A stretch of 7,724 nucleotides of DNA, from positions 1-7,724 of the forward strand of contig DASUZD010000119.1 in NCBI GenBank assembly GCA_036377055.1, in the 5' to 3' direction. Under the pieces are notes generated by a model. It saw only the letters and a program-made list of their open reading frames with translations. It was not told the DNA's origin and searched no databases. The translations under genes were made by a program, and so were the position numbers. Shown here piece by piece: positions 1 to 4,492 of the stretch. Position 1 is the first letter of the stretch. Each line of letters starts with the position of its first letter. The DNA comes from DASUZD01 sp036377055. GTDB taxonomy: Bacteria > Actinomycetota > Thermoleophilia > Gaiellales > Gaiellaceae.

Positions 1-17
1 CGGGGCCGCGGGACGGC

Positions 18-61
18 TTTACGCGCCTCTTACGCGTTTCTCAGGCGCTTCTCAGGGAACG
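18..61 (+). promoter_or_regulatory. Four tandem 11-bp units, probable OmpR/PhoB-family response-regulator binding array
   Basis: Seen: four contiguous 11-bp units (18-28, 29-39, 40-50, 51-61) fit a loose consensus CTYASGCGYTT, the last unit being weaker. Inside them TTACGCG occurs exactly at 19-25 and 30-36, and TTCTCAGG exactly at 38-45 and 49-56, an 8-bp direct repeat with a 3-bp spacer. Known: winged-helix response regulators of the OmpR/PhoB family bind head-to-tail on direct repeats of 10-11 bp period; the mycobacterial MprA box is described as two 8-bp repeats separated by 3 bp. Inferred: the array sits where the -35 element of the following gene should be, with a poor -10 (CAGTCT, 66-71) 7 nt before the ATG, as in an activator-dependent promoter. 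The regulator is not in this window. Confidence 0.55.
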
Positions 62-78
62 TCCGCAGTCTGCCCCGG

Positions 79-579
79 ATGTCGAGAGTCATCGGTTTTC
101 TGGTCCTGGTTGCGGCGCTCATGGCCGCGGCGACAGTCGCCTTGCCCGCGGCGGGGGCCACGTCGTGCGGCCGGCGAGTCGTCGACGACTGGTTCGATGG
201 CCGGATCGACCGGACCTACAAGCCGCACTGTTACCGCGACGCGCTCCGGCTCCTCCCACCCGACGCGCGCGCGTACACGAACGCCGCCGGCGACATCGAG
301 CGTGCGATGCTCGCCGCGGTGCGATCGTACGGCCGCCCGAAGTCCAAGGCGGCGAAGTCGGGCGCGGCGACGCCGAAGACGCGCAGGCTCCAGTCGTACC
401 GGGCGCCGGTCCGCGGCGACGCGCCGTTCAAGCGCGCCGCGCGGGTCGGCAGCTCCGAGGACGCGGCGTCTGTGCCGCTTCCGATCGTCGTGCTCGCCGG
501 CGTGACCGGGCTCGTGGTGCTGGCGGCCGGGACGAACCGCGTCGCCCGCGGCATTCGCCTCCGCGGCCGCACCAACTAA
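79..579 (+). CDS. Small secreted protein with C-terminal membrane anchor, function unknown
   Basis: A 166-residue protein I cannot assign to a named family, although similar small proteins seem common in Thermoleophilia (recall only). Residues 1-27 form a signal peptide with a plausible cleavage site after AAGA. The outside part has two cysteines (C30 and C51) flanking a DWFDGRIDRTY stretch, which could form one disulfide, and an acidic-polar helix region around residues 60-83. Residues 84-130 are basic, low-complexity and probably unstructured. A second hydrophobic segment at about 132-150 followed by an Arg-rich tail (RVARGIRLRGR) predicts a single-pass anchor with the C-terminus in the cytoplasm. 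The ATG start lacks a Shine-Dalgarno sequence but lies 17 bp after the 11-bp repeat array, suggesting control by a two-component system. The TAA stop overlaps the stop of the convergent cupin gene. A structural or stress-envelope role is only a guess. Confidence 0.85.
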   Translation: MSRVIGFLVLVAALMAAATVALPAAGATSCGRRVVDDWFDGRIDRTYKPHCYRDALRLLPPDARAYTNAAGDIERAMLAAVRSYGRPKSKAAKSGAATPKTRRLQSYRAPVRGDAPFKRAARVGSSEDAASVPLPIVVLAGVTGLVVLAAGTNRVARGIRLRGRTN

Positions 580-1118
580 GCCCAAGGCATCTCGTCCCAC
601 CCCGGCGGCCGCTCGAACCTCGGGTCTTCGCGGCCGGCGTATGCCTCCTTCGGCGAGGTCGTCTCCGTCTCGACGCCCGCGCCGTGTCGTAGCGCCAGGT
701 CGGAGACGGGATAGACGATCGTCTCGTTCGGATCTCGGTCCCCGACCATCAGGATCGCGCACGGTCCGTCGCCTGCGCCGACGAAGACGTGCCTCGTGTG
801 CGGCGGACAGTGGACGAAGTCCCATGCCCGAAGGAGCCGCTCCTCCTCCTCGACGAGGAGCAGGCACTCGCCATGGAGGACGAGGAAGTGCTCCTCGGGC
901 GACTCGGCGTGGTAGCGGCAGTTCGGCTGGCCGGGCTGGAGGACGCGGATGTTCATGCCGGTCTGCTCGAACGGCACGTCGCGCTTCTCGAACCGACAGC
1001 GGGCGCCGTAGTCGCCTGTCGTCTCCCAGCGTGTGTCTCTCACGTTGACGACGAACCAGCCGGGCTCGGCAGGCGCCAGCCCGGAGGGCCCTTCTTCGAG
1101 GCGTGCTTCCTTCGCCAT
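576..1118 (-). CDS. Cupin-domain protein
   Basis: A 180-residue soluble protein with one cupin beta-barrel at about residues 52-127. The first cupin motif is recognisable around RYHAESPEEHFLVLHGE (H70, E72, E76, then the V-L-x-G turn) and the second around WDFVHCPPHTRHVFVG, ending at H110. H70, E76 and H110 are the likely metal ligands; the canonical HxH reads H-A-E, so one usual ligand is changed. There is no signal peptide or membrane segment. The C-terminal 50 residues, rich in Glu, Pro and Trp, lie outside the barrel. Small cupins of this kind bind or isomerise small molecules such as sugars, or act as dioxygenases; the substrate cannot be read from sequence. The ATG at 1118 is preceded by an AAGGAG sequence, which fixes the start. 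It is divergent from the MBL-like gene and convergent, overlapping by 4 bp, with the secreted-protein gene. Confidence 0.9.
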   Translation of the reverse strand: MAKEARLEEGPSGLAPAEPGWFVVNVRDTRWETTGDYGARCRFEKRDVPFEQTGMNIRVLQPGQPNCRYHAESPEEHFLVLHGECLLLVEEEERLLRAWDFVHCPPHTRHVFVGAGDGPCAILMVGDRDPNETIVYPVSDLALRHGAGVETETTSPKEAYAGREDPRFERPPGWDEMPWA

Positions 1119-1122
1119 CGGT

Positions 1123-1128
1123 CTCCTT
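1123..1128 (-). promoter_or_regulatory. Shine-Dalgarno sequence of the cupin gene
   Basis: On the minus strand AAGGAG lies 4 nt before the ATG at 1118. It is the only clear anti-SD match in front of any gene in this window, so it both fixes the cupin start and contrasts with its neighbours. Confidence 0.6.
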
Positions 1129-1144
1129 TCGTCGCTAGGCGCGA

Positions 1145-1154
1145 ACCATAGAAT
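1145..1154. promoter_or_regulatory. Overlapping divergent -10-like boxes between cupin and MBL-like genes
   Basis: The 44-bp gap 1119-1162 must serve both genes. On the plus strand TAGAAT (1149-1154) matches the actinobacterial TAnnnT -10 and ends 8 nt before the TTG at 1163, which would give a nearly leaderless transcript. On the minus strand TATGGT (1150-1145) overlaps it and would start the cupin mRNA about 20 nt before its ATG. No good -35 is visible for either. If both are real, RNA polymerase could occupy only one at a time. Confidence 0.35.
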
Positions 1155-1162
1155 CGCCGGCC

Positions 1163-1753
1163 TTGGACGCGACGGAGATCGCTCCGCGGCTCTGGCGCTG
1201 GACCGCGCCGCACCCCGAGTGGACGGCGGGCGCTGAGCCCGAAAGCCCCGCGGACTGGCCGCAGGAGGTGGGGTCGGTGCTGTTCGAGTCGCGGGACGGC
1301 GTCGCCGTGCTGGTCGACCCGCAGCTGCCGCGCGAGCCCGAGCCGTTCTGGGCGTGGGCGGACCGCCGGATCGGCGGCCGGCCGATCTTCGTCCTGGCGA
1401 CGATCGAGTGGCACGACCGGAGCCGCGACGCGTTCCTCGAGCGTTACCCGGTCGCTGCGCGAGCTCCAGGTGACATCGAGCTGCTGCCGTTCCCCGCGAT
1501 CGACGAGACGATGGTCTGGCTCCCCGAGCAGCGGACGCTCGTGCCCGGCGACAGGATCATCGGCGCGAAGGGCGGCGGCCTGCGGCTCTGCCCGGAGTCG
1601 TGGCTGCGTTACGTGCCGGGAAAGCCGACCCTCGCCGACATGCGCGAGACGCTGCGGCCGCTCCTCGAGCTGCCGGTCGAGCGGGTGCTCGTGTCGCACG
1701 GCGAGCCGGTTCTCGCGGGAGGCGCCGAGGCGCTACGGCTTTCCTGCTTCTAA
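1163..1753 (+). CDS. Metallo-beta-lactamase-fold-like protein with degenerate metal site
   Basis: A 196-residue soluble protein with the layout of a short MBL-fold hydrolase: an early strand carrying VAVLVDPQLP (47-56, where the family has a conserved Asp), a strand into LATIEWHDRS (78-87) at the place of the HxHxDH motif, LVPGDRII (126-133) supplying the usual Asp at D130, and VLVSHGEPV (175-183) supplying the late His H179. The HxHxDH motif itself is largely lost; aligned on T80 it reads I-E-W-H-D-R, keeping only D85, though H84 is nearby. It may bind one metal or none and may not be a hydrolase. TTG at 1163 is the only start possible here, because an in-frame stop lies at 1136-1138 with no start codon between. 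A STAS gene follows 42 bp later on the same strand. Substrate unknown. Confidence 0.75.
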   Translation: MDATEIAPRLWRWTAPHPEWTAGAEPESPADWPQEVGSVLFESRDGVAVLVDPQLPREPEPFWAWADRRIGGRPIFVLATIEWHDRSRDAFLERYPVAARAPGDIELLPFPAIDETMVWLPEQRTLVPGDRIIGAKGGGLRLCPESWLRYVPGKPTLADMRETLRPLLELPVERVLVSHGEPVLAGGAEALRLSCF

Positions 1754-1759
1754 GCCGTA
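1734..1759 (+). terminator. Stem-loop spanning the MBL-like gene's stop codon, possible weak terminator
   Basis: TACGGCTT (1734-1741) pairs perfectly with AAGCCGTA (1752-1759), giving an 8-bp stem with a 10-nt loop that includes the TAA stop's first bases. No T-run follows, so it is not a classical intrinsic terminator. It could attenuate, stabilise the 3' end of the upstream mRNA, or be chance. Confidence 0.3.
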
Positions 1760-1795
1760 ACTCCATCGGGCGCAAATCCGTTGGCGTCAAGACGG

Positions 1796-2161
1796 ATGGG
1801 CAGCGTTTCCCCCATCGCGACACGTCACGCGGGTCCGGCCGTGGCGGTCGTGGCCCTCCGCGGGGAGCTCGACGCCTACGACGCGCCGGCAGTGAAGCGC
1901 GAGGTCACCGCCGCACTCGCAGCCGGCAACGACGTCGTCCTCGACCTTCGCGACGCGAGCTTCGTCGACTCGGTGGTTGTCGGAGAGCTGCTCGAGGCGC
2001 GCGAGGAGGCGATGCGGCACGGCGTCGGCTTCGCCCTCGCGCTCAGCGACTCGCGCGCGAATCACGTGCGCCGGATCCTCGAGCAGACGAACCTGATCGA
2101 GCTCTTCGACGTCTACGACACACCCGGGAAGGCCGCGGTCAGCCTCCGGACGCGAACCTAG
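1796..2161 (+). CDS. STAS-domain protein, anti-anti-sigma factor type (SpoIIAA/RsbV-like)
   Basis: From ATG 1796 the product is 121 residues, nearly all one STAS domain. The hallmark strand LRGELDAYDAPAVKREV matches the LTGELD region of SpoIIAA, and VVLDLRDASFVDSVVVGELL matches the phosphorylation-site region. In SpoIIAA and RsbV a DSSG or DSTG turn is phosphorylated on the first Ser by an HATPase-type anti-sigma kinase; here the Asp and Ser (S59) remain but the following residues are V-V instead of S/T-G. Proteins of this family bind the anti-sigma kinase when unphosphorylated, freeing a sigma factor. No kinase, phosphatase or sigma gene is adjacent, so the partner is unknown. A TTG at 1781 in the same frame would add 5 residues; neither start has a Shine-Dalgarno sequence. 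The stop directly abuts that of the convergent PAP2 gene. Confidence 0.87.
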   Translation: MGSVSPIATRHAGPAVAVVALRGELDAYDAPAVKREVTAALAAGNDVVLDLRDASFVDSVVVGELLEAREEAMRHGVGFALALSDSRANHVRRILEQTNLIELFDVYDTPGKAAVSLRTRT

Positions 2162-3037
2162 CTATTCGGGCCAGCCGCGACGGCGCCAGAACCAGCGCAC
2201 CGCGAAGATGGCCGCCGTCGCGTACGCGAACCCGATCAGCAGGTCGACGACGTAGTGGTTCCCGGTGTAGACGACCGCGAACGACTGAAGCAGCGGGTAG
2301 AGCGCCAGGACGGGCACGGTCCATCGCCACCGCGTCCGCCACGCGAGCATCGCGACGAAGAGGAAGACGAGGAACGCATAGCCCCCGTGGAGCGACGGGA
2401 TCGCGGCGTAGGGGTTCGGATCGATCAGCGCCGCGAGGCCGTGGCGCGGCCCGCTCGAGACGCCCGAGACCGCCGGGTGCGCATCGGTCAGCTTCGTCAC
2501 CGGACCGAGGAGCCCGGCGTCCGAGGCGGCCCAGGGCGGCGCGGCCGGGAAGAGGTAGAAGGTGATCGCGCCGGCGAACGACAGGGTCAGCATCGAGGCG
2601 GCGAAGCGGTAGAAGAGCGCGCGTCGCCGCAGCCAGAGCGCGAACGCGACGAACGGCGGCACGACGAAGTGGAGGCGCGTAATCTCCAGCAGCAAGCGGT
2701 CGTGCCAGCGGGCGTCGCCGTCCCAGAAGTGCTGCTGGAGCCAGACCGACGGGATGTGGCCGCCGAAGAGGAGTTTCTCCGCGTCCAGTTGAGGCAGGTA
2801 GTACGGGTGCGGGTGCAGAACGTGAGCGATTCCGCGAGACTCGGAATACAGGACGAGCAACAGGCCGAAAGGGACGAAATCCAGGACGTAGCGGCGGGCC
2901 CGCCGGAGGACGAGCGCGGGCGCCAGCAGCACGAGCAGGTAGCGGTCGGGCGAGAGCGCGAGGCCGGTGGTCGCGACGGCGACGCCGAACGCGATCGCAA
3001 ACGCGAAGGCGGCGAGGACCGCGGTGCGAGCGTCCAC
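2162..3037 (-). CDS. PAP2-superfamily membrane phosphatase/transferase, Aur1-like
   Basis: A 291-residue integral membrane protein with about six hydrophobic segments (roughly 7-28, 31-45, 51-65, 123-137, 145-163, 219-233, with more at 241-257 and 264-282). Motifs: YLFPAAPPW (161-169), typical of the inositolphosphotransferase Aur1-like PAP2 branch; PSLHGGYA (214-221), the second PAP2 motif, with H217 as general acid; and YTGNHYVVD (257-265), the third, with H261 as nucleophile and D265. Such enzymes act on lipid phosphates at the membrane, either hydrolysing a prenyl or glycerolipid phosphate or transferring a phospho-head group; which applies cannot be told. GTG at 3037 is chosen because the hydrophobic N-terminus begins there and the frame upstream is highly charged read-through. 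It is divergent, 30 bp away, from a glycosyltransferase, suggesting a shared glycolipid or cell-wall glycan task. Confidence 0.88.
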   Translation of the reverse strand: MDARTAVLAAFAFAIAFGVAVATTGLALSPDRYLLVLLAPALVLRRARRYVLDFVPFGLLLVLYSESRGIAHVLHPHPYYLPQLDAEKLLFGGHIPSVWLQQHFWDGDARWHDRLLLEITRLHFVVPPFVAFALWLRRRALFYRFAASMLTLSFAGAITFYLFPAAPPWAASDAGLLGPVTKLTDAHPAVSGVSSGPRHGLAALIDPNPYAAIPSLHGGYAFLVFLFVAMLAWRTRWRWTVPVLALYPLLQSFAVVYTGNHYVVDLLIGFAYATAAIFAVRWFWRRRGWPE

Positions 3038-3062
3038 GCGCTCACGTGGGGGGCCCCAGCGC
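3038..3062. promoter_or_regulatory. Dyad in the divergent gap between PAP2 and glycosyltransferase genes
   Basis: GCGCT (3038-3042) and AGCGC (3058-3062) form a perfect inverted repeat around a GC palindrome, with TGGGG (3047-3051) mirrored by CCCCA (3054-3058). The dyad fills most of the 30-bp gap between the two GTG starts and could be an operator for both genes. In such GC-rich DNA short dyads also arise by chance. Confidence 0.3.
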
Positions 3063-3067
3063 TTGGC

Positions 3068-4492
3068 GTGCTCCTCGCGGTCGCGCTCGCCGTCCTCTCG
3101 CGGCTCCCGTTCCTCGGCGCGCCGCTGACGGCGGACGAGGGGGGTTACGCGGAGGTCGCGCGGCTCTGGGAGCGCTCGCACACCCTCTACGCCCAGGCCT
3201 GGGTCGACCGGCCCCAAGGCCTCGTCCTCATCTATCGCGGGATCTCTGATCTCGGCCTGGGATCGACGGTCGGGTTTCGGGCCGCGGCGGCTGCCGTCGC
3301 CGTCTTGACGGTCCTGACGACGATGCTGGTCGCGCTCCGGCTGGGCGGGAGGATACCCGCCTCCGCCGCAGCGTTGCTCCTTGCGACCGCCGGCTCGTCG
3401 CCCTTCATCGAGTCGTTCACGCTCTCCGGCGAGCTGCTCGCGACGCTCCCTGCTGCGCTCTCCCTGCTGGCGTTCGTCTCCTACCTGCGGCGCGGCGGGA
3501 CCGAGCGGCTCGTCGCCGCGGGGCTGCTCACCGGCTGCGCCTTCATGGTCAAGCAGTCCGCGCTCGACGCCGGGATGGCCGCGATTGCGTACCTCGTCTG
3601 GACGCGCGGCCGGCGCGGCCTGCGTCCCGCCGCGATCCTGACCATGGCGGCCGCGGTGCCGGTCGGGCTCGGCGCGCTCAGCGCTCCGTCCCTGGGCGAC
3701 TGGTGGTACGCCGTCTTCGCGTACCGCGGCGAGGGCGATTCGCTCATCACCGGGTCGCTGGCGTGGCGGCTGCACCAGCTCTGGCTCTCGATGCCCGCGG
3801 CCTCGAAGGCGCTCGCGCTGGTCGGCTTGCTCGCGGCGATCGGCTGGCGCCGCTCGCCGCTGATCGCGCGACTCTGGCTTGGCGCCGCCGCGGTCGGCGT
3901 CCTCGGCGGCGGGAACTTCCATACGCACTACTACATCCAGCTCGCCCCTCCGCTGGCGGTGCTCGCCGGCTTCGGCATCGCCGCCCTGTGGGAGTCGGCG
4001 GGCCAGCTGGCGTGGGCGGCGTGCGGCGGGACGGCGGCCGCGAGCCTCGCGATCGCGGCGCCGCTCTGGTTCGTGAGCGGAGCCGCACAGGCGAAGGCGA
4101 TCTGGCCGCACGACCCGCACCTCGTCCACGACCGGACGGTCGCGCGGTACGTCCGCGGGCACACGCTGCCGACGCAGTCCGTCTACGTCCTCTGGGCCGC
4201 GGCCGACCTCTACTACCTCGCGGACCGGACGCCGTCGTTCGACTACCTCTGGTACCGGAACGTCCAGGCGATCCCGGGCGCGCTGCCGAAGGCGGAGGCG
4301 ATGATCGCGGCGCGGAAGCCGGCGCTCATCGTGGCCGCGCAGCCGCCGTCGTCGATCGACCCGAGCGGCCAGGCGGGACGGATCCTCCGGGCCGAGTACC
4401 GGCGCACGGACACGGTCGCGGGGATGCCGATCTACGTCCGGCGCGCCCACCGCACGCCCGTGCGCGACGTGCGCGGGCCGCTACCTGGCTGA
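3068..4492 (+). CDS. GT39-like (GT-C fold) polytopic membrane glycosyltransferase
   Basis: A 474-residue polytopic membrane protein resembling the ArnT / dolichyl-phosphate-mannose mannosyltransferase superfamily. The first segment is followed at once by PLTADEGGYAEVARL (19-33), whose D23-E24 pair matches the catalytic acidic motif of the first extracytoplasmic loop, and WVDRPQGLVL (45-54) matches the (K/R)PP-like motif of the same family. Hydrophobic segments recur to about residue 335, including NFHTHYYIQLAPPLAVLAG (283-301), a characteristic stretch. Residues 340-474 form a soluble C-terminal domain outside the membrane. The family transfers a sugar from polyprenyl-phosphate sugar to a lipid, protein or glycan; the acceptor is unknown. 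GTG 3068 is the first start codon in frame near the hydrophobic N-terminus. The last 12 bp overlap the end of the convergent PBP gene. Confidence 0.88.
   Translation: MLLAVALAVLSRLPFLGAPLTADEGGYAEVARLWERSHTLYAQAWVDRPQGLVLIYRGISDLGLGSTVGFRAAAAAVAVLTVLTTMLVALRLGGRIPASAAALLLATAGSSPFIESFTLSGELLATLPAALSLLAFVSYLRRGGTERLVAAGLLTGCAFMVKQSALDAGMAAIAYLVWTRGRRGLRPAAILTMAAAVPVGLGALSAPSLGDWWYAVFAYRGEGDSLITGSLAWRLHQLWLSMPAASKALALVGLLAAIGWRRSPLIARLWLGAAAVGVLGGGNFHTHYYIQLAPPLAVLAGFGIAALWESAGQLAWAACGGTAAASLAIAAPLWFVSGAAQAKAIWPHDPHLVHDRTVARYVRGHTLPTQSVYVLWAAADLYYLADRTPSFDYLWYRNVQAIPGALPKAEAMIAARKPALIVAAQPPSSIDPSGQAGRILRAEYRRTDTVAGMPIYVRRAHRTPVRDVRGPLPG

Noticed and set aside
1600..2565. 321-residue Arg/Gly/Ala-rich plus-strand open frame across the MBL-like, STAS and PAP2 genes
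   Set aside because: It overlaps three better supported genes and has the composition of a GC-rich shadow frame.
2255..3067. Long open frame on the plus strand upstream of the glycosyltransferase, which would make one 745-residue protein
   Set aside because: The extra part is a highly charged Arg/Glu/Asp-rich translation antisense to the PAP2 gene, whose own frame has intact motifs and membrane segments. It is GC-driven read-through.
3038..4450. Minus-strand extension of the PAP2 frame to 762 residues
   Set aside because: The extension is charged low-complexity sequence antisense to the glycosyltransferase; a hydrophobic N-terminus begins right after GTG 3037.
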